Shown here piece by piece: positions 18,279 to 27,362 of a stretch of DNA of 64,000 nucleotides (the stretch's first letter is position 1; the number at the start of each line of letters is the position of its first letter). The stretch lies in NCBI RefSeq assembly GCF_021555175.1, contig NZ_JAKGRW010000029.1:1-64000 (forward strand), written 5' to 3'. Origin of the DNA: Nocardioides alcanivorans (GTDB taxonomy: Bacteria > Actinomycetota > Actinomycetes > Propionibacteriales > Nocardioidaceae). The translations under genes and the position numbers were made by a program. The notes beneath the pieces were generated by a model, which saw only the letters and a program-made list of their open reading frames with translations, had not been told where the DNA came from and ran no database searches.

Positions 18279-18767
18279 TCAGTGCGACACGGCCGGCGGA
18301 ATGGTCACCGAGGCAGGCTGGGTGCCGATCGGTTGGAAGTTGGCCACCTTGATCGTGTGCACCATGCGCCGGAGGCGCCAGGTGTCGTCGACCCGAGCGA
18401 ATTCGCAGTCATAGGTCGCGACCATCATCAGCACGTTGGTCGGGTCCTCGGCGACGACCTGGTGCGAGATCAGGTAGGTCCGGCCACTCGCGCGATCGCC
18501 ATCGACGTCGACGGCGTACGGCGACACGTTGTGGTGCTGCCAGGCGAGGTGGGCGGTGTTGCTGCGGATGTAGTCGACGACCTCGTCGCCTCCGGTCACG
18601 ATGGTCCGACCGTTGTGATAGTTCACCTCGAGGTCGTCCGCCAAGACCAGGCGCAGAGCGTCCCAGTCGCGCTGGTCGACCCGAGCGGCGTACTCGTGCA
18701 TGACGCGCCGGATCTCGAGGTCGTCGATCAGGCTCTGAAGTCGAGCGGTGAGATCCGACTGATCCAT
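18279..18767 (-). CDS. SnoaL-like (NTF2-fold) protein
   Basis: 162-residue NTF2/SnoaL_4-type protein. The N-terminal helix LQSLIDDLEIRRVMHEYAARVDQ and RDWDALRLVLADDLEVNYH are characteristic. Members act as small dehydratases, isomerases or hydroxylation partners in terpenoid, steroid and aromatic metabolism. First gene of the minus-strand P450 operon, with start ATG 18767 behind GAGGAGG. An operator-like palindrome lies 43-59 nt upstream. The exact reaction is unknown. Confidence 0.85.
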   Translation of the reverse strand: MDQSDLTARLQSLIDDLEIRRVMHEYAARVDQRDWDALRLVLADDLEVNYHNGRTIVTGGDEVVDYIRSNTAHLAWQHHNVSPYAVDVDGDRASGRTYLISHQVVAEDPTNVLMMVATYDCEFARVDDTWRLRRMVHTIKVANFQPIGTQPASVTIPPAVSH

Positions 18768-18807
18768 GGGTTCCTCCTCGTGGGCCGTGACCCTCACCAC
18801 GAAATCT

Positions 18808-18824
18808 AATTCATCATGAGAATT
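18808..18824. promoter_or_regulatory. Operator-like palindrome upstream of the P450 operon
   Basis: AATTCATCATGAGAATT, a near-palindrome around TCATGA (18814-18819) in an otherwise GC-rich context. It lies between the convergent-facing DctP gene end and the P450 operon start. It is related to the sites at 24351-24366, 29524-29536 and 33797-33810. Confidence 0.6.
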
Positions 18825-18925
18825 GAAGCAAGTGAAACCTGCGCTCCAGTTCCGCCCAGGATGAGATCCGGGGAACGTCGCGGCTCTGCGACGCCCCCGG
18901 ACTTGCTGTCCTGCGGTGCGGTGGA

Positions 18926-20191
18926 TCAGCTGGGGCGGTGCGGCGACATGACCTTCTCCATGAAGGTTGCCACGAACGCGTCCAGGTCGACCTCGTTCGA
19001 GCCGGACCAGGCGACGTACTCGGGCCAGGCCACGCTCTCGACACCCATCTCCTCGACGATGCCGGCCCACTCCTCGGAGGCCGTCTTCACCGCGTCCACC
19101 AGCGCCTGGCCGTCGTCCAGCTTGTCGTTGCCGGCGATGCCGTCCAGCGCCGAGGAGTTGAACTCCTCGAGCTTGGTGCGTGCAGCGTCGTCGTAGCCGC
19201 TCACCGAGCCGCCGGCGGCGTCGAGCGACTTCAGCGCGGTGACCGCCATCGCGTTGGCGCCGGAGATGTTGGACTTGAGAAACATGTCCATCTTGTCGTG
19301 GAGCAACTGCTGCGCGACGAGGGGCAGGTCGTCCCAGCGCGCCTTGCTGACGGCGAAGGCGCCGGGGCTCTGACCGAGAGCGAGGCTCTCGTCGAAGACC
19401 GCGTACGGGACCACCTCGGCCAGGCCGTTGAGCTCGGTCACCCGCAGGCTGTTCGCTGCACAGTCGGCGGTGCCGCGCTGCAGCGCCTCGAAGACCTCGG
19501 TGAAGTCGATCGAGACCGGGCTGGCACCCAAGGCCTGCAGCTGCTTGCCCTGCAGAGTGCCGCTGGCGATGATCGAGGTGCCGTCGATCTCGGCGGCGGT
19601 GGCCCGCTGCTCGGTGCAGAAGATGCCGTTCGGTCCACCCGCGAAGGCCGGCATCAGCACATGCATGCCCTGGTCCTCCAGTTCCTTGAGCACCTGCGGG
19701 TGCTCGAAGGCGACCGAGTTCCAGGTGCCGTGACCCTGCAGCGGGCCGACGGTCGGCGATTGGTTGCCGACGAAGGTCATGTCGACCAGCGCGGCGTTGG
19801 CCGGGTATTGGTCGGGCTCGAGCATCGGACTGATGAAGGTGATGTCCAAACGGCCGTCACGCAGAGCGTCGTCCTGCTCGGTGACCGGAGCGATCGCGTA
19901 GGCGTAGTTGACGTCGAACTTCAGCTTGCCGCCGCTCCACTCCTCGATCTCCTTGAAGTAGTCCTCGTAGAGGAGACCGGTGACCGACCCCTTGGGAGCG
20001 GGGGTCTGCGCGACCAGCGTGATCGGGTCGACGTCCTCGAAAGCCTTGACATAGTCGTCCTGCGTCGCACCGGCGGCGACGCCGTCGCCACCCGACTGCG
20101 AGCCTCCACCGTCCTCGGCGCATGCAGCAAGCGCGCCGGACAGCACCACACCCATGACCGCCGCTAGGGCGACACTTCTTGTTCTACGCAC
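18926..20191 (-). CDS. dctP: TRAP transporter substrate-binding protein (DctP family), orphan
   Basis: 421-residue lipoprotein with signal peptide and lipobox LAAC (Cys about 24). It resembles DctP proteins: a bilobed extracellular receptor for carboxylates. Motifs such as APKGSVTG and ALQRGTADCA are shared with the second DctP at 26014-27285, so the two are paralogues. No DctQ or DctM lies beside it; it may use the membrane subunits at 27363-29436. Starts with GTG 20191 after GAAGGC, last gene of the hydrolase-LLM-hydratase-ligase operon. Confidence 0.88.
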   Translation of the reverse strand: MRRTRSVALAAVMGVVLSGALAACAEDGGGSQSGGDGVAAGATQDDYVKAFEDVDPITLVAQTPAPKGSVTGLLYEDYFKEIEEWSGGKLKFDVNYAYAIAPVTEQDDALRDGRLDITFISPMLEPDQYPANAALVDMTFVGNQSPTVGPLQGHGTWNSVAFEHPQVLKELEDQGMHVLMPAFAGGPNGIFCTEQRATAAEIDGTSIIASGTLQGKQLQALGASPVSIDFTEVFEALQRGTADCAANSLRVTELNGLAEVVPYAVFDESLALGQSPGAFAVSKARWDDLPLVAQQLLHDKMDMFLKSNISGANAMAVTALKSLDAAGGSVSGYDDAARTKLEEFNSSALDGIAGNDKLDDGQALVDAVKTASEEWAGIVEEMGVESVAWPEYVAWSGSNEVDLDAFVATFMEKVMSPHRPS

Positions 20192-20266
20192 TTGCCTTCA
20201 CCGTTCTCTCGTTCACTGTTGGGATAACTCGTCCGAGAACTCGACGCCCCGCCCCTGCGGCAGATG

Positions 20267-21862
20267 TCACGTCAAGACCTTGTAGGCGCCGTCCGCGTAG
20301 GCGCGGCGCATCCGTGCTTTGTCCGGCTTGCCCATCGAGGTCAGCGGGATCTCCTCGATCGCGACCCAACGCTCCGGGGTCCACCAGCGCGGAACGCGGC
20401 TCTGGAGCCACTGCTTGAGCTCCGGCACGTCGACCGCACCCGCCCGGGCGACCACCAGGGCCAGCGGGCGCTCCTGCCATCGTTCATCGGGGATCGCCAC
20501 CACGCTCACGCTCACCACCTCGGGGTGCGTCTCGAGCGCCTTCTCCAGCTCGAGCGAGGAGATCCACTCGCCGCCGGACTTGATCACGTCCTTGAGCCGA
20601 TCGGTGATCGCGACGTAGCCGTCGTCGGTCACGTAGCCGACGTCGCCGGTGGCGAACCAGTCCGCGCGATCGACGGTCCCGAGGTAGCCGGCCGTCACCC
20701 AGGGCCCGCGGACCTCGAACTCCCCCACCGTCCGCTCGCCGGGCTGCTCGGCGTGCTCGTCGCTGCGCACCCGCAGTTCGACGCCAGGCACGATCCGGCC
20801 GGCGTAGGTGCGCAGGTACTCCAGACTGGTCTGCGCGTCGGCGACTGCAGGCGGATGGCCCATCGAGTTGATGCCGATCGACTCGGTCATCCCCCAGCCC
20901 TGGATGATCGGCACGCCGCGGGCCCGGAATCCCTTGATCAGGTGGGCCGGGGGCGCGCTGCCGCCGGACACCACCAGCTTCAGACTGGAGAGGTCGACGC
21001 CGCCCTCCTCCCACCAGCTCAGCAGGTCGTTCCACAGGGTGGCCACCCCGACCGCATGGGTCACCGCGCTCTTCTCGATCAGGCCGCCGAGATTGGCCGG
21101 GGCCAGCGAGCTGCCCGGCAGCACGAGGTCGGCACCCGAGATCCACCCTCCGAGCGGCAGGCTCGCCGCGTTGGTGTGGTAGATCGGCACCGAGGCGAGG
21201 ATCCGGTCGCCCTCGCCGATGCCGTAGACGTTCGGGGTGCAGATGATCTGCGCGTGCAGCCAGATGCTGCGGTGGGAGTAGACGACGCCCTTGGGCGGCC
21301 CGGTCGTGCCGCTGGTGTAGGCGATCACCGCCGCCTGCTGCTCCGAGGCGGGGCGCGGCAGCTCCGCGGAGGCCTCCTGGGCCACCACCTCCGCGAAGCG
21401 CGCGGCTCCGGAGGCAGACAGGCCCGCTCCCGGCTCGCCCACGACGACGAGGACCGGCGTGAGGTCGGCCTCGGTCAGCGCCTGCTGGCACTGCTCGAGC
21501 ATGCTCGCATCCACGATGAGCACGTCGGGACGCACCTGGCTGAGCACATGTGCGTTCTGCGCGGCGTCCAGGCGCGGGTTCATCGGGTTCAGCACCAGGC
21601 CCGTGGAGGTGGTGGCCAGGTAGGTGACGAGGTGCTCGAGCTGGTTCCACATCATCGTGGCGACCACCCCGCCTGCTGGGCAGGCCTCGGCCCACAGCCA
21701 GCTGGCCAGGCGATCGGCCAGCTCCGCGACCTCGGCGAACGTGTCGGTGCGGAGGCCGTCGTCGGTGACGCTCACGACCCGCTTCGCCGCGTGCACCGAT
21801 CGGCCGTGCCGGATCAGCGAGTCCAGGGTCAGCTGGACGTCCTGCATGGTGTGCTCGATCAT
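20267..21862 (-). CDS. Acyl-CoA synthetase (AMP-forming)
   Basis: 531-residue ANL-superfamily ligase that activates a carboxylic acid to its acyl-CoA through an acyl-adenylate. The P-loop-like motif AYTSGTTGPPKGVVYSH, the GWGMTES motif, the DWFATGDVGYVTDDGY hinge region and the C-terminal RLKDVIKSGGEWISSLELE and SMGKPDKARMR catalytic lysine region are all present. Its start overlaps the hydratase stop by one base. It probably activates the acid imported by the TRAP system or made by the aldehyde dehydrogenase. Confidence 0.93.
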   Translation of the reverse strand: MIEHTMQDVQLTLDSLIRHGRSVHAAKRVVSVTDDGLRTDTFAEVAELADRLASWLWAEACPAGGVVATMMWNQLEHLVTYLATTSTGLVLNPMNPRLDAAQNAHVLSQVRPDVLIVDASMLEQCQQALTEADLTPVLVVVGEPGAGLSASGAARFAEVVAQEASAELPRPASEQQAAVIAYTSGTTGPPKGVVYSHRSIWLHAQIICTPNVYGIGEGDRILASVPIYHTNAASLPLGGWISGADLVLPGSSLAPANLGGLIEKSAVTHAVGVATLWNDLLSWWEEGGVDLSSLKLVVSGGSAPPAHLIKGFRARGVPIIQGWGMTESIGINSMGHPPAVADAQTSLEYLRTYAGRIVPGVELRVRSDEHAEQPGERTVGEFEVRGPWVTAGYLGTVDRADWFATGDVGYVTDDGYVAITDRLKDVIKSGGEWISSLELEKALETHPEVVSVSVVAIPDERWQERPLALVVARAGAVDVPELKQWLQSRVPRWWTPERWVAIEEIPLTSMGKPDKARMRRAYADGAYKVLT

Positions 21863-22548
21863 CAGGCGCCTCTCGCCAGGGCGCGGACCAGCCAGCCGGT
21901 GGCCTGCTCGTCGAGCTCGTCAGCAGTCGGCCCGGTGCGGACGGCGGCGCGCAGATCGCGTAGGGCATCCGCACTCCGTCCGGCAAGCAGAGCCGCTAGG
22001 TCGGTGACCGCGGCAGCGAGCTGCTCCGCGGCGACGACGTCGTCGATCAGCCCGTCTGCCCTCGCCCGACCGGCCGGGATCCGCTCGGCCCGCACCATCA
22101 GGGCCAGAGCCCGGCGCGGCCCGACCAGCCGCGCCAGGGTGCTGGCCGCCGCGACCGGAGGCAGGCCGAAGCCCATCTCCGGGAACCAGAACCAGGCGTC
22201 TTCGGCAGCGAGGGTGAAGTCGGTGTTGAGGCAGATCTCGAAGCCGATGCCCACGCACGGGCCCTCGACCGCGGCGATGGTGGGAACCGGGCACTCGGCG
22301 ATTGCGCGCACCGCTGCGCTCACCCGGCGCACATATGCGGCCGGGTCATCGAGTGCGGCTCGTGCCTCGTCGAGGTCGGCACCGGTGGTGAACATGCCGG
22401 GCGTGCTCGAGCCCAGCACCAGCACGCGGCTGCCGTCATCGGCGCACGCGGCAGCAGCAGCCGCGATCCGGTCGAAGTCGGCCCCGAGCATCCGGCTTCC
22501 CGAGGCGATCAACGGAACCCGCTTGATGCTGGCCTCCGCCTCAGGCAT
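21862..22548 (-). CDS. Enoyl-CoA hydratase/isomerase family protein
   Basis: 228-residue crotonase-fold protein. Oxyanion-hole segments are GMFTTGADLDEA and GPCVGIGFEICL, followed by FPEMGFGLPPVAAAS. It is shorter than typical hydratases (about 260 residues). One of the two usual catalytic carboxylates is visible at FPEMG; the other is uncertain, so hydratase versus isomerase cannot be decided. Start overlaps the LLM oxidoreductase stop (ATGCCTGA). Confidence 0.85.
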   Translation of the reverse strand: MPEAEASIKRVPLIASGSRMLGADFDRIAAAAAACADDGSRVLVLGSSTPGMFTTGADLDEARAALDDPAAYVRRVSAAVRAIAECPVPTIAAVEGPCVGIGFEICLNTDFTLAAEDAWFWFPEMGFGLPPVAAASTLARLVGPRRALALMVRAERIPAGRARADGLIDDVVAAEQLAAAVTDLAALLAGRSADALRDLRAAVRTGPTADELDEQATGWLVRALARGA

Positions 22549-23438
22549 GCCGCGCCTCCCGAACCTGGCGGATCACCGCGGCCAGCGCTTCCAGGTGACC
22601 GTCCACCCTCGCAGACCCGCATGCTCGGCATCCACCGACACCTGGGTCGCGCCCGCTGCGAACCACGAGACGGCACGCTTCGCGGCGACGTCTGGGCCGC
22701 CTGAGACGAGCTGCACGCGGCCCTCGATGCCGAGCCGCAGGCCGCCTCGCCCGGCCTCCTGTGCAGCAGCCCCGACGACGGCGAGGTCCTCCTCGAAGCC
22801 GTGCTTTGGCACCCGCAGCGGAAGCCAACCGTCGGCCAGTCGCCCGACTCGGGCCAGGGGCGCGGCATGCGTGCTGGCACCGATCCAGATCGGCACGGCG
22901 CCGCTGGCGGGACGCGGGTTGAGCCCCACTCCGGCGAAGGAGTGGTATTCGCCATCGATGCCCACGACCTCGTCACGCCAGAGCCGCCGCATCACCTCGA
23001 TCTGCTCCTCCACCCGGCGAGCACGAGCGGCGAACGGCACGCCGAGCGCCTGGAACTCCGGCTCGAGGTAGCCGAGACCGATGCCGAGGGTGAGCCGCTC
23101 CCCGAGAGCCAGGCGAGAGTGGCGGCCTGCTTGGCGACCAGCACGGCCTGACGCTGCGGGAGGGGCATAACCGCGGTCATGAACCGCAGCCCGGTGCGCG
23201 CGGCCAGGGCGGGGATCAGAACCAGCGGGTCCAGGAAGTGGTTCTTGGTCGTGTACGGCTCAGGACGCCCGAAGGGCGCGGTCTGGGGATGCGCGATCGG
23301 GTCGAGGCCGACCACGTGGTCGGCCATCACCACATAGCGGTAGCCGAGGCGCTCGATGCCCTCGGCCCAGGAGAACACGTTGTCGGGCGTGCACATCTCG
23401 TCCTGCGGCAGGAAGGCGCCGAGCTCGAACTCAGTCAT
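22541..23438 (-). CDS. LLM-class flavin/F420-dependent oxidoreductase (two frameshifts)
   Basis: Luciferase-like monooxygenase-fold protein of about 299 residues after repair. N-terminal part MTEFELGAFLPQDEM...ADHVVGLDP and the mid part LTLGIGLGYLEPEFQALG are typical of actinobacterial F420-dependent members. One-base deletions are inferred at the C4 run 23100-23103 (restoring SGERLTLGIG) and at CCC 22606-22608 (restoring the family C-terminus RVDGHLEALAAVI). It overlaps genes on both sides in one operon. The oxidised substrate is unknown. Confidence 0.82.
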
Positions 23439-24287
23439 TGCGGGCTCCTTCGAGCGAGGTGATGAAGTCGTGGATGTGCTGCCAGTAGACGTGGTTGGTC
23501 GAGCCGCTGACGCCGTGCGCGACGCCATCCAGCACCCGCACCTCGGCGCCGGGTCGGACCTCCCGTAACCGGGCGACCGAGCGGTCGCTCAGCATCTGCG
23601 ACTCACGCGCACGCAGCAGTAGGACCGGCACCTCGAAGCGGGTCAGCACGGCATCGAGGCGGCGCCCGCGAGCATCGAGGTCGGGGTCGGTGTCGAACAC
23701 CCGCGGGTCCCAGCGCCAGTAGCGGCGTCCGTCGCGCTCGACGAGGCTGCGCGACACCGCCGCGGCCGGCGGCGCGGGTTGGTCGGGATTGAGCAGGCCG
23801 AGCGCGGCTGCCGCCTGGTCGGCGACGTCGAAGCCGGAGAGGCTGGCCTCCAGGAACCGCTGCACGTCGCCCACGCCTGCGGGCTCCACCCACGGGGCGA
23901 CGTCGACGAGCACCAGGCCGCTGACCGTGGTGTCGAGGTCGAGCGCCTCGATCGCGGCGTCCCCGCCCTGCGAGTAGCCGACCAGGTAAACCGGCGCGGT
24001 GGCCGAGACCAGCAGTGGAGCAAGATCCTGCGCGTTGCCGGCAGAGGAGTACTCGCCGCCCGGTGCATGGTCGGAGTCGCCATGCCCGCGCGAGTCGAAG
24101 ATGACGGAGGCGAAGCCTGCCTCAGCAGCTTCGGCGGCTGCCTTGCGCCAGGAGTGCCGGCTCTGCGCGATGCCATGGGCGAAGATCACCGTGCCGCGCT
24201 CGCCGGATCCGAACCTCTCCCCGCGATGCGCAGTCCATCGGGCGCCCGCCATGTCGTCGGGGCCGCGTCCAGCGTCGGCCGGCTCAT
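23431..24287 (-). CDS. Alpha/beta hydrolase (frameshifted near the N-terminus)
   Basis: Alpha/beta-hydrolase of about 285 residues. Oxyanion region FAHGIAQSRHSW, nucleophile elbow GYSQGG, a late acidic residue region and the catalytic His in GVAHGVSG form the triad. The start is taken as ATG 24287 (MSRPTLDAAPTTWRAPDGLRI); a one-base deletion in the C4 run 24219-24222 links it to the main frame (IAG-ERFGSGERGTVIF). First gene of a minus-strand operon ending in the orphan DctP, with an operator-like element upstream. Ester or lactone hydrolysis is likely. Confidence 0.83.
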
Positions 24288-24335
24288 GCTCACCCAGTGT
24301 CTCCCGTCTGCGAGCGGAGGCTGATAGTGTGCCCC

Positions 24336-24366
24336 GCATCACATGATGCTATTCCTCATGATCTTT
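24336..24366. promoter_or_regulatory. Operator-like palindromes upstream of the hydrolase operon
   Basis: Two adjacent elements: GCATCACATGATGC (24336-24349, 6-bp inverted arms) and TTCCTCATGATCTTT (24352-24366) with the TCATGA core at 24356-24361. They lie 49-79 nt upstream of the hydrolase start and resemble the other island operators more loosely. Confidence 0.45.
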
Positions 24367-24414
24367 GACTGTCAAGCAATTCTCAGGAGGAATGGGCGCA
24401 CGCCCCGAAATGAA

Positions 24415-24442
24415 CGAATCCCCTTGCAGGCAAGGGGATTCG
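24415..24442 (-). terminator. Rho-independent-like hairpin after the aldehyde dehydrogenase gene
   Basis: Perfect 13-bp inverted repeat CGAATCCCCTTGC / GCAAGGGGATTCG separated by AG, 36 nt beyond the aldehyde dehydrogenase stop. It has no clear U-tract, as is usual in high-GC actinobacteria. It separates the TRAP/aldehyde dehydrogenase operon from the hydrolase operon promoter. Confidence 0.75.
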
Positions 24443-24477
24443 TCGCACGTGCTGGGCAGATCGTCGGGTAGTGATCC

Positions 24478-25980
24478 TCAGTAGTTCTTCGACCAGACGC
24501 TCTTACGCCGGGTGTACTCGTCGAGGGCGGGCGCGCCGAGGCTTCGCCCGTATCCCGACGCCTTCGCACCGCCGTAGGAGACCGCCGCGTCAGTCACCTG
24601 GTAGCAGTTGGTCCACACCGTGCCAACGTCGAGCGCATCGGCCGCCCGGTTGGCCCGAGCGATGTCGCGGGTGAAGACGCCTGCTGCGAGCCCGAACTCG
24701 GTCTGGTTCGCCAACCGGTAGGCCTCCGCCTCGTCGGTGAACGGCATGACCGACATGACCGGACCGAAGATCTCTTCGCGGGCGATCGTCATGTCGTTGC
24801 GGACGCCGGCGAAGATCACCGGCGCCACGTAGTTGCCGCCCTCGGAATCCCCGACGCTGCCACGCCAGGCCACCGAGGCTCCCTCCTGCTGCCCGATCTC
24901 GACGTACCGCTCGACCTTGGCGCGCTGGTCGGGCGTAATCAACGGGCCCATGGTGGTGGCCTCGTCGAAGGCATGGCCCACCCGCAGGTCGGCAGAAAAG
25001 GCAATCGCTGCCTCGAGGAAATCGTCGTAGACGTTGGCGTGCACGAGCGTCCGGGTGCCGGCCGTGCAGACCTGGCCGGAGTTGTTCCACACCGATCCTG
25101 CCGCCGCGGCAGCAGCCACCTCGAGATCGGCGTCGGCGAAGACGAGCACGGGCGACTTGCCGCCCAGTTCGAGGTTCACCCGCTTGAAGGTCTGAGCGGC
25201 CGCTGCGGCAAGCGCCTGACCGGTCCGAACCGAGCCGGTGAAGGAGATCCGGTTGATGCCGGGATGCGCCACCATCGCGGCACCGACCTCGCCATCGCCG
25301 TGAACGACGTTGAAGACGCCCTCGGGCACTCCTGCCTCCAACGCGAGGCGCGCCATGTAGGTGGCGCTGAGCGGGGTGTGCTCGGCCGGCTTCAGCACGA
25401 CCGAGTTGCCGGCCGCGAGAGCCGGTGCGACCTGGGCGAAGATCGCACCCGGGCCGTTCCACGGCTTGATCACCCCCATCACTCCGACCGGCTCGATCCG
25501 CTCCTGCACGACGTAGTCCGGACCCGCCGGCGGGAGCGATCCGGCCAGCTTGGTGGGCCAGCCGGCGAAGTAGCGCAGCGCGTTGGCCGAGTAATTCGCA
25601 ATGAACCCTGCGTACCTGCGCAGGATGCCCGCGTCCAATGCGTCGAGGTCGCCGATGATCTCGGCGTGCTCCTCCAGCAGCCCGGCGAGCCGGATCAGGA
25701 TCGCCTCCTGTGCGCGCGGCGTCAGCCGCCGCCACCGACCGTCCTCGTAGGCGGCACGAGCGGCCGAGACCGCTGCGTCGAGGTCACTCGCGCCACCCCG
25801 CGCGACGTTGCCGAAGGCACGCCCGGTCGACGGATTGACCATCTCGCGACTGCGACCGTCGAGCGACCCGACCTCCTTGCCGCCGATCACGTGCGGCACC
25901 ACGCCCCGCTCGATGAAGCGGGCTGCCTCGGTCGCCACCGCGACCTCGTCGATGCTCCCCGTAGGGATCTGATCGTTCAT
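24478..25980 (-). CDS. NAD(P)-dependent aldehyde dehydrogenase
   Basis: 500-residue aldehyde dehydrogenase. The catalytic Glu lies in LELGGKSP and the catalytic Cys in NNSGQVCTAGTR; GVIKPWNGPGAIF and the C-terminal GYGRSLG are typical of the betaine/phenylacetaldehyde-type subgroup. It converts an aldehyde to the acid, which the nearby acyl-CoA synthetase could activate. Last gene of the dctQMP operon, 33 nt after dctP, followed by a strong hairpin. Confidence 0.95.
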   Translation of the reverse strand: MNDQIPTGSIDEVAVATEAARFIERGVVPHVIGGKEVGSLDGRSREMVNPSTGRAFGNVARGGASDLDAAVSAARAAYEDGRWRRLTPRAQEAILIRLAGLLEEHAEIIGDLDALDAGILRRYAGFIANYSANALRYFAGWPTKLAGSLPPAGPDYVVQERIEPVGVMGVIKPWNGPGAIFAQVAPALAAGNSVVLKPAEHTPLSATYMARLALEAGVPEGVFNVVHGDGEVGAAMVAHPGINRISFTGSVRTGQALAAAAAQTFKRVNLELGGKSPVLVFADADLEVAAAAAAGSVWNNSGQVCTAGTRTLVHANVYDDFLEAAIAFSADLRVGHAFDEATTMGPLITPDQRAKVERYVEIGQQEGASVAWRGSVGDSEGGNYVAPVIFAGVRNDMTIAREEIFGPVMSVMPFTDEAEAYRLANQTEFGLAAGVFTRDIARANRAADALDVGTVWTNCYQVTDAAVSYGGAKASGYGRSLGAPALDEYTRRKSVWSKNY

Positions 25981-26013
25981 GTGCGAACTCGCTCCTCAGG
26001 ATTCAGGCAGGAT

Positions 26014-27285
26014 TCAGGACGGACGCGAGGTCTTGGCGACCTCACGCCAGGCGTCCATGAAGGCGGTGAAATCGACCTCGTTCTCCGCGAGGTACGCGGG
26101 CAGGTCCGCGTAGTCGACCTCGGTGTCGTAGCCGAGTTCGCCGACCTTGCCCTTCCAGGTCTCGGAGCCCGAGCGGATCGCCTCCACCAGGGCGCTGCCG
26201 TCCTGGATCGCCTTGTTGTCGGCCACGGCGTTGAGGAACTCCTCGTTGCCCTTGTCGAGCTCGCTCTGGGCGGCCTCGTCGAGACCAGCGATGGTGCCGT
26301 TCTTCTCAGGTACGAGCTCCAACACCTGGCGGTACATGTCGAGCAGGCCCTCCATGTTCGACAGCACGAACACGTCGGCGCGGTCGTACATCAACTGCTG
26401 GGCCACCAGCGGCAACTCGTCCCACTTGGCCTGGCTGATCGCCAGCGCGGAGGGCACCTGCCCAAAGGAAGTCTTAGAGTCCAAGATGACGTGAGGTGCC
26501 ACCGAGAGCAGGTCGCCGAGCAGGACGACCGTCGCACCGGCGTAAGCACAATCGAGGACACCGCGCTGCAGCGCCTCGTAGACCTCGGCGTAGTCGAGCG
26601 AGACCGGGCTCATCCCGAGCGCCTTGGCCTCGGCGGCGTGGGCGCTTCCGGAGATCCGAACCTGCGCACCCGCAAGGGAGTCGAGGTCGCGTCGGGCGTC
26701 GCTGCAGAAGATGCCGTTGATGCCACCGGTGAAGGCGGGGGCGAGCACCTTCATTCCGCGGGCGGCGAACTCGTCGTCGACCGCGCCGTCGCTGTTGACG
26801 ATGTCGGTGATGTAGCCGTGTGGCGCCATCACCATCTCCAACGGGTTGCCGTTGCCCATGTAGCTGGTGTCGGAGAGCGCGGCGTAGGTCGGGTAGAGGT
26901 CGGGTTCGTAGCCCGCCATCACACTGCCGACGTCGAGGCGCCCGTCGGCGAGCGCGTCGTCGACCTCGGTAGGTGCGGCGGTCGCGTTGGACCACGAGAT
27001 GTCGAAGGTGATCTTGCCGTCCGACCACTCCTCGATGGCGCTGAAGTAGTCCTCGAAGTTCTTGCCGACCGGCGATCCCTTGGGTGCCGGCGACTGGGTG
27101 AACAGCGAGATCGGCTCGACGTCGGCGAACGCCTCCTGGTACTCCTCCTTGGTCGCGCCGAAGGAGACGCCCTCGCCTCCGGACTGGTCACCGGCGGCGT
27201 CCTCGGCGCAGGCCGAGAGCGCGAGGGCGCCGACGAGGCCGAGGGCGCCGAGCACGGCGAAACTGCGACGGCGGGGGTTGCTCAT
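26014..27285 (-). CDS. dctP: TRAP transporter substrate-binding protein DctP
   Basis: 423-residue lipoprotein; signal peptide with twin-positive start and lipobox LSAC near residue 22. The start is the ATG at 27285 with GGAGG 7 nt upstream, although the reading frame stays open far upstream. Paralogous to the orphan DctP at 18926-20191 (shared APKGSPVG, ALQRGVLDCA, GGINGIFC). It delivers an organic acid to DctQM encoded immediately upstream. Confidence 0.93.
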   Translation of the reverse strand: MSNPRRRSFAVLGALGLVGALALSACAEDAAGDQSGGEGVSFGATKEEYQEAFADVEPISLFTQSPAPKGSPVGKNFEDYFSAIEEWSDGKITFDISWSNATAAPTEVDDALADGRLDVGSVMAGYEPDLYPTYAALSDTSYMGNGNPLEMVMAPHGYITDIVNSDGAVDDEFAARGMKVLAPAFTGGINGIFCSDARRDLDSLAGAQVRISGSAHAAEAKALGMSPVSLDYAEVYEALQRGVLDCAYAGATVVLLGDLLSVAPHVILDSKTSFGQVPSALAISQAKWDELPLVAQQLMYDRADVFVLSNMEGLLDMYRQVLELVPEKNGTIAGLDEAAQSELDKGNEEFLNAVADNKAIQDGSALVEAIRSGSETWKGKVGELGYDTEVDYADLPAYLAENEVDFTAFMDAWREVAKTSRPS

Positions 27286-27362
27286 GATGTTTCCTCCAGA
27301 TGACAGGGATGCGTGGTTGCGTGCGGGAAGGGGCCGCCGGGCCGAGTCACGGCGACTCCGCC

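Noticed and set aside
20264..23071. 935-residue plus-strand open frame
   Set aside because: Antisense to the ligase, hydratase and LLM genes; His/Arg/Gly-rich composition typical of the complementary frame in high-GC coding DNA.
24973..27303. 776-residue plus-strand open frame
   Set aside because: Opposite strand of the aldehyde dehydrogenase and DctP genes; no recognisable domains.
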